Shown here piece by piece: positions 7,833 to 17,105 of a stretch of 64,000 nucleotides of DNA (position 1 is the first letter of the stretch; each line of letters starts with the position of its first letter). Where the stretch lies: assembly GCA_002840685.1 (NCBI GenBank), contig PHBU01000010.1, positions 124,001 to 188,000 of the forward strand. The letters are read 5' to 3'. Position numbers and translations under genes: made by a program. The stretch comes from Chloroflexi bacterium HGW-Chloroflexi-6 (GTDB lineage: Bacteria; Chloroflexota; Anaerolineae; Anaerolineales; Villigracilaceae). The notes beneath the pieces are model-generated. The model was not told the DNA's origin. It saw only the letters and a program-made list of their open reading frames with translations, and did not search any database.

Positions 7833-10800
7833 ATGAACAGAAGCTGGCTAAAACAGGTCGGATTATTATTCCTGGTATTTTCGTTGTTACTGAGCCCATT
7901 CAATGCAACCCCGGCCTATGCGCTGGATGCACCTGATTTGATTTCTCCCGAGGATGGTGTGACCACTACTGTGGAGGATACCCCGCCCCTGGGCATTCCT
8001 GAGTTTAAGTGGGCTGCTGTAGCAGATGCAACGAAATATCGCTTGCAGGTTAGCAGTGATATTGCTTTTACAACAACTATTGTAAACATTACCACCACAA
8101 ATACATCTTATACCCCCACTTCGGCAAATACTTTTTCCGATGGAACCTGGTACTGGCGCGTTCGGGTGGATACGCCTACTCCGGCTGGGGAATACAGCCC
8201 GATATGGAGCTTCACGAAGGAATGGGCTTCAGATACCAACTTCCCTCTTCTGAACTCGCCGGATGATACTGCCACCCTCGATTTTTATGATCCGCCCGCT
8301 TTCTCCTGGGAGCCGGTTACCGGCGCTGTTGAATATAAATTACAGATCTATGCCAGCCCGGGAGGCTGGGCTACTCCGACCTACTCCGTGGTTACCCTGG
8401 CAACCACTCACCAACGTGCATTGAAATTAACCAACGGTTTGTATTACTGGCGTGTTGTGCCTGTCGACGTTGGTGGCCGTGAAGGTACCCCCAGCGAAGA
8501 GCGCTCTTTTACAGCCGGTTATAACCTGATCCCGACTCTGCTTGAGCCAGCCCATAACGCTACGCCTACTTTTACACCAAATTTCCGCTGGACGGCTGTG
8601 CGTGGCGCGCAATATTATCGCCTGCAATATACAACCGATCCGGATTTTAGTTCAGGCATAGTAGAAATTGATACGCGTAACACATCCTATACACCGATCG
8701 GCACGCTCTCGAACGATATCAACTACTACTGGCGGGTGCGGACGCATTCCGGTAGTTCGATCTCGAACTGGTCCCCGATTCGTACCTTTGTCAAGCGCTG
8801 GTATATCAAACCTGTCCTGCTGACCCCAACCAACGGTTACCAATATGTGCGTTTCCCTTTTTTTAGCTGGGCGCCTGTGCCTGGGGCTGCAAAATATCTG
8901 GTCGAGTTGAGTAAATTCCCCGGGTTTGTGCCTCTTCTTGACAGTGGCGAAACAGCCAACACTTTCTACAGTCCTGACAAGTATGATGGCGGTTTAGCGC
9001 TTACATATTATTGGCGTGTTACCCCGATCGATGGGAGCAATAAGCTGGGTCGGGTCAGCGATACCTTTTCGTTTAATAGTTATTACAATTCGGTTGCGCC
9101 TCAACTGGTTTATCCCTTGTATTATTATGTTCCCAACAGTTTTGCGGGTTTCCCGGGCGTAACAACCAGCCCCTATGAAGACCGAACGGCAGCCTTGCCG
9201 ATTTTTATCTGGCATCGTGTGCTTAAGCCGTTGGATGATCCTACTCCTGGAGACGATTATGCTGATGCCTATCGCCTGCAGGTTTCCACCAGCCCAACAT
9301 TTGTACCCATCAGCTGGACAGTAGACACTGAGAATACCTCTGCTACGCCAACTTCAACCAACCCATTCACACCTTCTCCTAATACGGATTATTACTGGCG
9401 CGTTCGGCCATTGGTCGGCGGCGCGGAAGCTGCGCAGTGGAGCGAGGTTTGGAGGACGCGTTTCAATACTTCAGGAGGCCTGACCCCCACAGCGGGTTCA
9501 ACCCCAACCTTGATCCGGCCTGTCAATGGCTTTGAACTTGCTGAATCAACTCCGCTTTTGGAATGGTTCCCAATGAGTGGCGCCACTTCTTATGAAGTGC
9601 AGATCAGCCAGGCACAGGACTTTACCGGAAGTGTCAGTTCTGCTACGGTGAATTACCCGGCTTATGTTCCCAGTCTGGCCCTGGCCCAGCGAAATCTGGG
9701 CGATGTTGATTTTGGTGTTTATTATTGGCGGGTTCGCAAAGCTGGTGGCTCCTGGAGTGAGACCAGGCGTTTCCAGGTTGCGGCGCAAAGCCAGTGGGCT
9801 TTTACACGCACGCTGGGCAGCGGCAACCAACTGCAAATTGGCTCGGATACCAACCAGGGCTCGGAAGTTCTTGGAAATGCCGCTTATAACCTAACCAGCC
9901 TGTATGCAGCCCAGTCGAACAGCACCTGGTATTTTGGTTTCAATGTGCCGACCTCGCCCGCGATCAATGTTACCTATGCTCTCTATCTCGATCTTGATCA
10001 CCAGGAGAATTCCGGGGCGGCCAGCGATCCGCGCGGCTATAGCCTGACAACAATTTCAACCTACCGGCCTGAATACGCGATTTATATTCTGCAAAAGGCA
10101 GGGGCGTATAGTACTACGGATGCTTATCTCTATCGCTGGAATGGCGTTTCCTGGGATGCAGAACAGGATTTCACCCTGATCGGTGGCCAGCTCAGTTATA
10201 GCAGTGGTTATTTGGAGCTGGCACTGCCAAATACAGTGATCGGCTACCAGGATACAACCGGCAGTTATGCTGTTTCCCTGCTTAGCTTGCCTGCCAGCAG
10301 CGGCCAGCCGCAGGATTCAGTTCCGTCTAGCCCAAATATTCCTGGAGGCACATCGGTCAGCCGTTTCTCAAATGTCACTGAGCGCATGAACCTGCTCATG
10401 CCGCCGACCAATGCCGGGGTGGACCCATCTACGTATCCGTCGGTCCTGCCTTTCATCTGGGATTACTCGATTCGCGCCCCGTATTCCGGGGCCTTTATGA
10501 AGGTATATACGGACCCCCTGTTTACCACTGAAGTGGCCGAATATGAATACAAAACCAGTGATGCTTACTGGGCGGATGCCCACCATGCCTGGTACGATGA
10601 CTTTTCAGGTGATAATACCTATTATTGGCGTGTCCAACCTCGTTACCGCGTAGGAAGCAATCTTTATTCGGGTGTCTGGACCCAGGGATGGCGATTTGAA
10701 CGCAAGGGGTTTGTTCCGCAAAACCTGCAAACCTCGGTCACTTTTGCTACGCCAACTTTCTCGTGGAGCATGGTTGAAGGCGCTCAGTATTACACGATCT

Positions 10801-12122
10801 GGGTGGATGAAGATCCCAGTTTCGGCTCACCAATCAATGAAACCACCCGGCAAACTTTCTTTACATCTACAAATACTCTGGCTCAGGGTACCTATTACTG
10901 GAAAGTTCGGGTTCACCGTTTTGACGGTGTCACGAATGCCTTCTCGCCAACCCAGAGTTTTACTCTGGCGCTTCCAACCCCATCAGGTTTGGAGCATTTT
11001 CCTGCCGGGACTGTAGACCGTGCGCCAACCTTATGCTGGACACCGTTGATTGTTGATTCCCCTTCCACCGGTGATCCGGTTATGGCGGCCTGGAAGTATC
11101 GTGTTCAAGTCAGCAAGGAACCTACCTTCTCTTCCATTTTTGATAATACTGACACAGAACAAAGCTGTTGGACACCGATCCAGGGTTACGACGACGGCTC
11201 CTATTATTGGCGCATAGCGATGTTTGATGGCCAAGGAAAGTTGGGAAACTACAGCACTGCCGCAACATTTACCAAACAATACCCGGTAACCACTCTGGTC
11301 AGCCCGACATCTGGCGCAAGCACCACCAGCACACCAACCTTTGTCTGGACACCTGTCCATGGCGCGGCAGAGTACAAGTTTGAGTCTTCAAAAAATCCGA
11401 CCTTTTCTCCGATATACGATACGATCACAACCGATAATACCCGCTGGACACCGATAAAAACATACGACAGAGGCGCAACGTACTATTGGAGGGTATCGAT
11501 TGTTGATGATGATGGGAATTTTGGTCCTGTTGTTGGCTCGACGATAATCATTCCCAGCGACTCGGCCACCTTTGTGGATGTACCCAAAACCTATTGGGCC
11601 TGGCAATATATTGAGCGACTTTATGCTGCGGGTATTACTGGCGGCTGTGCTACCACCCCTGCCTTGTTATATTGCCCGGAGAATCCGGTTACACGCGCCC
11701 AAATGGCGATCTTCCTTGAGAAAGCCATGAAAGGCTCGAGCTTTGTTCCCCCTGATGTTGCTCCCACCTTTAGTGATACCGTTGGGCACTGGGCCGAAAA
11801 CTGGATCGAGGCTCTCAAAAACGATGGTGTTACCAGCGGCTGCGGCAGCGGCAAGTATTGCCCGGACAATCCTGTGACCAGGGCGCAAATGGCAGTCTTC
11901 CTGCTTAAGGCCAAGTATGGTTCATCGTACAGCCCGCCCGCAGTTGGAGCCAGCACCGGTTTTGCTGATGTTCCCACAACCTACTGGGCGGCTGCCTGGA
12001 TCAAGCAATTGGCAGCGGAGGGCGTCACAGGCGGTTGTGGTAGTGGCAACTATTGCCCAGAGAATGCAGTAACCCGTGCCCAGATGGCGGTCTTCCTGGT
12101 AAAAGCCTTTAGTCTACCGTAG
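7833..12122 (+). CDS. Large secreted repeat protein with three SLH domains
   Basis: A protein of 1429 residues beginning with a signal peptide (hydrophobic residues 8-30, cleavage probably after 'AYA'). About ten fibronectin-III-like units follow, each of 90-110 residues and each ending in a strand such as 'YYWRVR', 'YYWKVR' or 'YYWRIA'. Between the sixth and seventh units (about 655-835) lies a different beta-sandwich ('WYFGFNVP', 'YALYLDLDH') that resembles CBM9/DOMON-like folds. Residues 1247-1429 contain three S-layer homology domains, each with 'TRAQMA' and a cysteine pair (GC...YC). SLH domains anchor proteins to cell-wall polymers, so this is probably a surface protein that binds carbohydrate or other cells. 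AAGGAGG precedes the ATG. Confidence 0.85.
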   Translation: MNRSWLKQVGLLFLVFSLLLSPFNATPAYALDAPDLISPEDGVTTTVEDTPPLGIPEFKWAAVADATKYRLQVSSDIAFTTTIVNITTTNTSYTPTSANTFSDGTWYWRVRVDTPTPAGEYSPIWSFTKEWASDTNFPLLNSPDDTATLDFYDPPAFSWEPVTGAVEYKLQIYASPGGWATPTYSVVTLATTHQRALKLTNGLYYWRVVPVDVGGREGTPSEERSFTAGYNLIPTLLEPAHNATPTFTPNFRWTAVRGAQYYRLQYTTDPDFSSGIVEIDTRNTSYTPIGTLSNDINYYWRVRTHSGSSISNWSPIRTFVKRWYIKPVLLTPTNGYQYVRFPFFSWAPVPGAAKYLVELSKFPGFVPLLDSGETANTFYSPDKYDGGLALTYYWRVTPIDGSNKLGRVSDTFSFNSYYNSVAPQLVYPLYYYVPNSFAGFPGVTTSPYEDRTAALPIFIWHRVLKPLDDPTPGDDYADAYRLQVSTSPTFVPISWTVDTENTSATPTSTNPFTPSPNTDYYWRVRPLVGGAEAAQWSEVWRTRFNTSGGLTPTAGSTPTLIRPVNGFELAESTPLLEWFPMSGATSYEVQISQAQDFTGSVSSATVNYPAYVPSLALAQRNLGDVDFGVYYWRVRKAGGSWSETRRFQVAAQSQWAFTRTLGSGNQLQIGSDTNQGSEVLGNAAYNLTSLYAAQSNSTWYFGFNVPTSPAINVTYALYLDLDHQENSGAASDPRGYSLTTISTYRPEYAIYILQKAGAYSTTDAYLYRWNGVSWDAEQDFTLIGGQLSYSSGYLELALPNTVIGYQDTTGSYAVSLLSLPASSGQPQDSVPSSPNIPGGTSVSRFSNVTERMNLLMPPTNAGVDPSTYPSVLPFIWDYSIRAPYSGAFMKVYTDPLFTTEVAEYEYKTSDAYWADAHHAWYDDFSGDNTYYWRVQPRYRVGSNLYSGVWTQGWRFERKGFVPQNLQTSVTFATPTFSWSMVEGAQYYTIWVDEDPSFGSPINETTRQTFFTSTNTLAQGTYYWKVRVHRFDGVTNAFSPTQSFTLALPTPSGLEHFPAGTVDRAPTLCWTPLIVDSPSTGDPVMAAWKYRVQVSKEPTFSSIFDNTDTEQSCWTPIQGYDDGSYYWRIAMFDGQGKLGNYSTAATFTKQYPVTTLVSPTSGASTTSTPTFVWTPVHGAAEYKFESSKNPTFSPIYDTITTDNTRWTPIKTYDRGATYYWRVSIVDDDGNFGPVVGSTIIIPSDSATFVDVPKTYWAWQYIERLYAAGITGGCATTPALLYCPENPVTRAQMAIFLEKAMKGSSFVPPDVAPTFSDTVGHWAENWIEALKNDGVTSGCGSGKYCPDNPVTRAQMAVFLLKAKYGSSYSPPAVGASTGFADVPTTYWAAAWIKQLAAEGVTGGCGSGNYCPENAVTRAQMAVFLVKAFSLP

Positions 12123-12130
12123 TATCCAAG

Positions 12131-12155
12131 AATAAGCCCGCGGAAGCGGCGGGTT
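12131..12155 (+). terminator. Short GC hairpin after the SLH gene
   Basis: A hairpin built on CCCGC and GCGGG, followed by TTTAG, lies 10 bp after the stop codon. It is weaker than the hairpin that follows at 12170. Confidence 0.45.
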
Positions 12156-12169
12156 TAGAATAATCTTTT

Positions 12170-12216
12170 CACCGCAGAGTTCGTCGAGATTTTTCGGCAA
12201 CTCTGCGGTGTTTTTT
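12170..12216 (+). terminator. Strong rho-independent terminator after the SLH gene
   Basis: CACCGCAGAGTT (12170-12181) pairs perfectly with 12199-12210 and is followed by six T. It separates the SLH gene from the convergent lutBC. The bases from 12217 to 12321 hold no gene; they include AACAAAACC and GGTTTTGT, a loose inverted repeat. Confidence 0.85.
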
Positions 12217-12321
12217 GCTTTTGGAACCAACCTGATTGAACCCGTGTTTAAAAACAAAACCCGTGGTTGCGGAGAACCGACCTGGTTTTGTGTTAACTGC
12301 GCGTAGCTGAGAAAGAAAACT

Positions 12322-14304
12322 TTAGTTTAGCAAGAAAACCACCAACTCGCGCGGGCCATGCACGCCGATCGTCAGGGTCATTTCAATGTCGGCAGTCCGA
12401 CTGGGGCCGGTGACGATGGCTGAGGCGGGGGCCTGGGCCGCCAAACGCAGCAGGGGCGTCAGCTCATCGCGCAGGTCGGCGGCGCGCAGCAAGACAATGT
12501 GAATTTCGGGCAACAATGAAGCAGTCAGGGCTGCTTGGTCGGCTCCGCTAACGAGTACGCTGCCCGCCGGGGCATACCCGAGCGGGGAAAAAGTGATCCC
12601 AACCTGGGTGGTTGTATCCGGGTAAGGCAGCAGCAATGTTTCGGGTAAAGCCGTTTGTAACAGGCGCGCCGATTCCGTATCGGCGCAAGCGCTGTGGACC
12701 TTGCGCTGATGCAGAAAGGCGCCGACTTTTGAGCCAAGTTCGTTTTCGGTGCAGGGGATGACCTGCCCGCCGAGTGCGGTCAATTCGGATGTGAATTGCT
12801 CGGCCAGGGAAAGTTTGCCCGGCCCTAACGGCTGGATCGTTTCCAAGCCTGGGCTTGGCTGCGGGGATGCAGGCCTTTCAGCGCGCTGCTGCCGGATTCC
12901 GCTAAAGCGCTCGCGGAAGGGTCTGACCGGTTTGGGAAAATCCTTGCTGTAGCCCCAACCTGTCGCGGCGGGCAATGCTAAAAAGCGCGGCAGCGGACGG
13001 GAGAACCAGCCGGCGATCTTTTGCGAAACGGCGAACAGGCGTGGGTGGGCCGCGAGCCGTGCAAATCCGCCCAGAGCCAGTTTCAACACCCTTGGCAGCC
13101 CAAGCCCATCTTTCTTCTTCCCGCTTTCCATGGGCATTTCACCGGCCCTGATCCGCAACAGCATCTTCGGCAGGTCGATATCGACCGGGCAGGCCTCCTT
13201 GCACGCGCCGCACAGCGACGAGGCTTGCGCCAGTTGGGCAAAGTTCTCGCCCATCAGCCCTGGCGAGATAACCGAACCGATCGGACCGGGGTAGGGCGCT
13301 ATCGCGCCATCAGTGCCGCGATAAGCATGGCCGCCCAACTCACGGAAAACCGGACAGGCGTTCAGGCAGGCCCCGCAGCGGATGCAGTAGAGCGCTTCAC
13401 GCAGGGCTGAATTGCGCAGGGTGCTGCGTCCGTTATCGACGATAACCAAATGACGCTGCTGGTCCTCGAGCGGGCGCTGGATCAGGCTGGTGTAGACACT
13501 CAGTTTTTGCCCGGTGGCCGAGCGCGGCAGTAGGGAGAGAAATAACGCTAGGTCATCCAGGGTCGGCACGAGGCGCTCCATGCCCATCAGGGCGATATGC
13601 ACTGGCGGCAGGGTTGTCACCATGCGCCCGTTGCCCTCGTTCGTGACCAGGGTAAACGTGCCGGTCTCGGCCACGCCAAAATTGACCCCGCTGATGCCGA
13701 TATCGGCCGTCAGGAAGATTTCGCGCAAGATTTTGCGGGCGGTATTGGTCAGGGTTGGGATATCTTCAGTATAGGGGATGCCCAGCTTATCGTGGAAGAG
13801 CTTGCCCACATCTGCGCGGTGCAGGTGAACAGCCGGGGTGATGATGTGGCTTGGGCGTTCGTGGCGCAACTGGATGATGTACTCGCCCAGGTCTGTTTCA
13901 ATAACGCGATGACCGTTGGTTTCGAGAGCATGGTTAAGTTCAATTTCTTCGCTGACCATGCTCTTGGATTTGGCGAACAGCAAGGACGAATTATGCTGTG
14001 CCCCTGCCAGGCTGGCGATTTCAAGAACAATTCTGACCGCTTCGGCGGCATCTTTGGCGCGGTGAATGATGATGCCATTGCGCTCAACCTGGGCGATGAA
14101 TTTATCGAGATAAAAATCAAGGCTGGCGATCACGATCGCGCGGATGGTATGGGCGCGCTGGCGGCGTTCGGCCCAATCGGGCACAGAGGCCAGCGCCACG
14201 GCGCGGCCTTGCATGCGCCGTTCAACGTTGGCATCCAGGGCCGATTGCAAATTGGAATCGGCTATTTTTTCGCGGATCTGGCCTTTGAAGCTGGTGTTTC
14301 TCAT
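12322..14304 (-). CDS. lutBC: LutB-LutC fusion: iron-sulfur and LUD-domain lactate oxidation subunit
   Basis: A 660-residue protein. Residues 60-290 are a LUD domain of the LutB type ('FAKSKSMVSEEIELN', 'ISGVNFGVAETGT'). Two ferredoxin-like clusters follow, with Cys307, 310, 313, 317 and Cys365, 368, 372. From about residue 515 a second LUD-like domain corresponds to LutC, which is a separate protein in Bacillus. With LutA it forms the L-lactate-oxidising complex that feeds electrons to the quinone or another acceptor. The linker at 385-510 is basic and Pro-rich. ATG at 14304 is chosen; a TTG 33 bases upstream is also open and has no better ribosome site. It follows the methyltransferase gene by 10 bp. 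Confidence 0.85.
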   Translation of the reverse strand: MRNTSFKGQIREKIADSNLQSALDANVERRMQGRAVALASVPDWAERRQRAHTIRAIVIASLDFYLDKFIAQVERNGIIIHRAKDAAEAVRIVLEIASLAGAQHNSSLLFAKSKSMVSEEIELNHALETNGHRVIETDLGEYIIQLRHERPSHIITPAVHLHRADVGKLFHDKLGIPYTEDIPTLTNTARKILREIFLTADIGISGVNFGVAETGTFTLVTNEGNGRMVTTLPPVHIALMGMERLVPTLDDLALFLSLLPRSATGQKLSVYTSLIQRPLEDQQRHLVIVDNGRSTLRNSALREALYCIRCGACLNACPVFRELGGHAYRGTDGAIAPYPGPIGSVISPGLMGENFAQLAQASSLCGACKEACPVDIDLPKMLLRIRAGEMPMESGKKKDGLGLPRVLKLALGGFARLAAHPRLFAVSQKIAGWFSRPLPRFLALPAATGWGYSKDFPKPVRPFRERFSGIRQQRAERPASPQPSPGLETIQPLGPGKLSLAEQFTSELTALGGQVIPCTENELGSKVGAFLHQRKVHSACADTESARLLQTALPETLLLPYPDTTTQVGITFSPLGYAPAGSVLVSGADQAALTASLLPEIHIVLLRAADLRDELTPLLRLAAQAPASAIVTGPSRTADIEMTLTIGVHGPRELVVFLLN

Positions 14305-14314
14305 ATCTTCTGCT

Positions 14315-15028
14315 CTAACCGCCCGGTTTGCTGGCAACGTACAACCCGCGCGCGTTCAGCCATTGTGGGTCGTGAAAAACTTCCAATCCGCAGGCCTCAA
14401 ATGCTGACCGGTACTCATCTACCGTGAATAATCCCAATTCGTGCCGCTCGGTAAAATATTCGATGCCGCTGGGGCTGCCGACCAGATAATTAAAAATGAA
14501 GTATGACAGGTTGCCCTCCTGCCCGGTCAGGTTCATGCGCGCGATCTTGAGGGTGGGTTCATCGATAAATGTGGCGTGGATATTCCCGACATGCCAGTCT
14601 TCAGGTCCGAACCACGGTTCGATGACCATCAGGCCGCCGGGTTTAAGATGGTGCTCGAAATTCGCGATGGCCTGGCGCATTTTTTCGGGGGTTTTGGTAT
14701 AGCCGATCGAACTGAACAGGCAGGTGATCACGTCAAACTGTTTGTTCAGTTCGAAGTCGATCATATCTCCAACATGGAAAGGCAATTCAGGACATTTTTG
14801 TTGCGCGGCTTCGAGCATACGCGCATCCAGGTCGAGCCCTTCAACCTGGTAATGTTCGCGCAGGTAGCTGGTGTGCAGTCCCGTCCCACAGGCCACATCC
14901 AGCAGGCTATTCCCCCCGGAATGCAAACGAGCCTGGATATGCTGGTGGACCGACTCGGCTTCACCCGCATAATTCTTGCCGCGGCTCAGGTAAATTGTGT
15001 CGTACAAGTGGGCAGAGGGGGTAAACAT
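14315..15028 (-). CDS. Class I SAM-dependent methyltransferase, TylM1/DesVI-like
   Basis: A protein of 237 residues with the Rossmann motif I 'LLDVACGTG', an acidic residue closing strand 2 ('VEGLDLD'), and 'VITCLFSSIGY'. The overall pattern, including 'YDTIYLSRGKNY', 'MVIEPWF' and a C-terminal 'ARGLYVASK', matches N,N-dimethyltransferases of amino sugars (TylM1, DesVI). In this setting the substrate need not be a sugar. GGAG five bases upstream of the ATG fixes the start; a GTG two codons earlier is also open. It lies between the phosphatase and lutBC on one strand, probably in one operon, although no link between methylation and lactate oxidation is evident. Confidence 0.8.
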   Translation of the reverse strand: MFTPSAHLYDTIYLSRGKNYAGEAESVHQHIQARLHSGGNSLLDVACGTGLHTSYLREHYQVEGLDLDARMLEAAQQKCPELPFHVGDMIDFELNKQFDVITCLFSSIGYTKTPEKMRQAIANFEHHLKPGGLMVIEPWFGPEDWHVGNIHATFIDEPTLKIARMNLTGQEGNLSYFIFNYLVGSPSGIEYFTERHELGLFTVDEYRSAFEACGLEVFHDPQWLNARGLYVASKPGG

Positions 15029-15037
15029 AAACACTCC

Positions 15038-15511
15038 TTATTGGGGTTCGCGGGCAACTGCATCGCCCCAGCGAATGTGCCGTGGCAGAATACCAGCGCG
15101 TGTAACCGGGCGAATCTGGCCGATCTTCTCCATCGCTTCATCTGCGCCCATACCACGCCAGCGCAGCAACCCGTAGGCTAGCATCCCGGTACGATGGATT
15201 CCCGCAGAGCAGTGAATTAATACACTCGCACCTTCATCAAGCAAAGCCGATATCTGCGGAATGGCCGCCATTAAGCGATCATGTACCTCTCCCTGTGGGT
15301 ACTTGCCATTCGGGACAGGAATCCATAGCCAGGTCATTCCTTTGTTCTGAACTTTCTGTCCGATCGATTCGGCGCGTTCGGTATCACGCAGCAAGGTGAC
15401 AACATGGGTACAACCCTTTCCACCCAACTCGTCAAAGGCTCTCTTGCCGAGGAAGTGGCAAAGCGATAACCGTCCATTGCCAACAGGAGCAAAGCAGATT
15501 TCGGTACTCAT
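15038..15511 (-). CDS. Cysteine-based tyrosine or dual-specificity phosphatase
   Basis: This 157-residue protein carries the PTP signature 'HCSAGIHRTG' (Cys-x5-Arg with the following Thr), and an upstream 'NGKYPQGEVHDRL' in the general-acid loop region. Such enzymes remove phosphate from tyrosine or serine/threonine residues or from small phosphorylated molecules. It is a compact, cytosolic, single-domain form. The gene sits 9 bp before the methyltransferase gene and 110 bp after lutA, in the same direction. The ribosome site is poor (AAAAAAG). No dedicated kinase lies in the window. Confidence 0.85.
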   Translation of the reverse strand: MSTEICFAPVGNGRLSLCHFLGKRAFDELGGKGCTHVVTLLRDTERAESIGQKVQNKGMTWLWIPVPNGKYPQGEVHDRLMAAIPQISALLDEGASVLIHCSAGIHRTGMLAYGLLRWRGMGADEAMEKIGQIRPVTRAGILPRHIRWGDAVAREPQ

Positions 15512-15621
15512 CTTTTTTAATACAACTGCTTTAAAAACACAAAACCTGAAATTTTCTCAATCGAAAAAGATTAAAAATCTTCGAGGCATCGTAGTTTGGT
15601 AATGACCATTTTAAAGCCTTA

Positions 15622-16359
15622 CTAATTCGCCAGCACTTCAGCGATATGCAGTACGCGCTGGGGTTTTTTCTGGCGATGCAGGCCGCCCGCAATGTGCATC
15701 CGGCAGCCGGTATCGGCGACAACCAAAGTTGGGATGGTTGGACCAGGCTCACCAACCATTTCGAGATTGGAAATTTTTCGTTTTAGAAATTCGGCGCTCA
15801 GTTCGGGGTGTTCAACGCTGAAAACGCCGCCAAAACCACAGCATTCTTCTCCGTGGGGCAGGTCAAGGATTGTCGCGCCGTGGACACTGGCCAGCAGGGC
15901 ACGCGGTTGACGATCGATGCCCAGCCCGCGCAGCAGGTGGCAGGAAGGGTGATAGGTTAAAACACCGTCCCAGTGCGCGCCGAGATCGGTCACACCGAGC
16001 ACATCCACCAGGTATTCGGTAAATTCATAAGTTCGGGAAGAGAGCACCTGGGCGCGCAGCAACCAGGCCGGATCGTCGCGGAAGAGTTCCTGGTAGCCGT
16101 GTTTGAGCATATGCGCGCACGAACCGGACGGTACGATCACATCGCCAGATGCAGCTTCAAAGACCCGAATGGTATGTTCTGCTGTTAAGCGGGCATCGGC
16201 GCGCAGGCCGGCGTTGAAGGCTGGCTGGCCGCAGCAGGTTTGATCGGCGGGGAAGGCCACCTCCAGACCCAGGCGGTTGAGAATGCGCACGATCGCTTCC
16301 CCCGTTTCGGGGTAGAAGGTGTCCACCAGGCAGGTGATGAAGAGCTGGACGGTGTTCAT
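15622..16359 (-). CDS. lutA: LutA-like (Fe-S)-binding protein with two CCG domains
   Basis: A protein of 245 residues with two cysteine-rich CCG domains: 'DQTCCGQPAFN' near residue 40 and 'EECCGFGGVFS' near residue 170, each preceded by an isolated Cys or a 'YHPSCH' motif. This is the arrangement of LutA/GlpC/HdrB-type subunits that bind Fe-S clusters for electron transfer. With lutBC, two genes further along the strand, it should complete the L-lactate oxidation system. The start is the ATG two bases after the hydrolase stop codon, implying translational coupling to the gene before it. Confidence 0.9.
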   Translation of the reverse strand: MNTVQLFITCLVDTFYPETGEAIVRILNRLGLEVAFPADQTCCGQPAFNAGLRADARLTAEHTIRVFEAASGDVIVPSGSCAHMLKHGYQELFRDDPAWLLRAQVLSSRTYEFTEYLVDVLGVTDLGAHWDGVLTYHPSCHLLRGLGIDRQPRALLASVHGATILDLPHGEECCGFGGVFSVEHPELSAEFLKRKISNLEMVGEPGPTIPTLVVADTGCRMHIAGGLHRQKKPQRVLHIAEVLAN

Positions 16360-16361
16360 TT

Positions 16362-17105
16362 CTAGAGAAGTGTTTTGAGCGCTTCAGCGGTCTCGGCCGG
16401 GGCTTCGAGCATTGGCATGTGACCGACGCCGGGCAGTTCCGTCAGGTGAACGCGCAGCAGGGCGGCTTTTATCTCGCGGGCGCGCTCAGCCGGGATGAGC
16501 GCGTCGGCCTGACCGTGAACGATTGAGACGGGGAAATCGAAGTGAGACAGCAGACCGCTCGAATCTGGGCGGGCAGCCATGGCTTTGAGAGCATTGATGA
16601 TGCCGGGCGCGGGCTGGCGCAGGATCGTCTCGCGCAGCAGCGCTTCATGGGCCGGGTTTGCCGATAGTTTAGGGGACATGGCATCTGCGACCACGCCGGG
16701 GCCTTTTTCGGCGACCGCGGCGGCGGTTTTGTGACGATTGGCCTGCCCCTCGGGGGTGTCTGCACCGGCCTGGGTGGAGATCAAGCCGAGGCCGAGAACC
16801 ATATGAGGGGACTGGCGGGCAAAGGCCAGGGCGACGTACCCGCCCATCGAATGCCCGGCGAGAAAGGCCCGGCTGAGTCCGAGTCCGCGCAGCAGGTAGG
16901 CCAGGCTGGCGGCCATCTCGTCCAAACTGCAGCCGCCTTCGGGCAGAGCAGAAGCCCCAAATCCGCTTAGATCAGGCAAAATGACATCAAAATGACCCGT
17001 CAGATGCGGCAGGAGCGGCAGCCAGGCGCTGTGGTCGAGCGGAAAACCGTGGATCAGGACAAGCGGCTGGCCCGAACCGGCGCGAACAAAATTCAATTGG
17101 TTCAT
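16362..17105 (-). CDS. Alpha/beta-fold hydrolase
   Basis: This 247-residue protein has the complete catalytic triad of the family: 'LVLIHGFPLDHSAW' (oxyanion hole), nucleophile serine in 'AGHSMGGY', aspartate in 'GQADALIP', and histidine in 'GVGHMPM'. Related proteins include esterases, carboxyl-ester hydrolases such as BioH, and MhpC-type C-C hydrolases; the sequence does not decide between them. No signal peptide is present, so it is cytosolic. Its start overlaps the stop of the CCA enzyme gene by 4 bp and lutA starts 2 bp after its stop. Confidence 0.9.
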   Translation of the reverse strand: MNQLNFVRAGSGQPLVLIHGFPLDHSAWLPLLPHLTGHFDVILPDLSGFGASALPEGGCSLDEMAASLAYLLRGLGLSRAFLAGHSMGGYVALAFARQSPHMVLGLGLISTQAGADTPEGQANRHKTAAAVAEKGPGVVADAMSPKLSANPAHEALLRETILRQPAPGIINALKAMAARPDSSGLLSHFDFPVSIVHGQADALIPAERAREIKAALLRVHLTELPGVGHMPMLEAPAETAEALKTLL

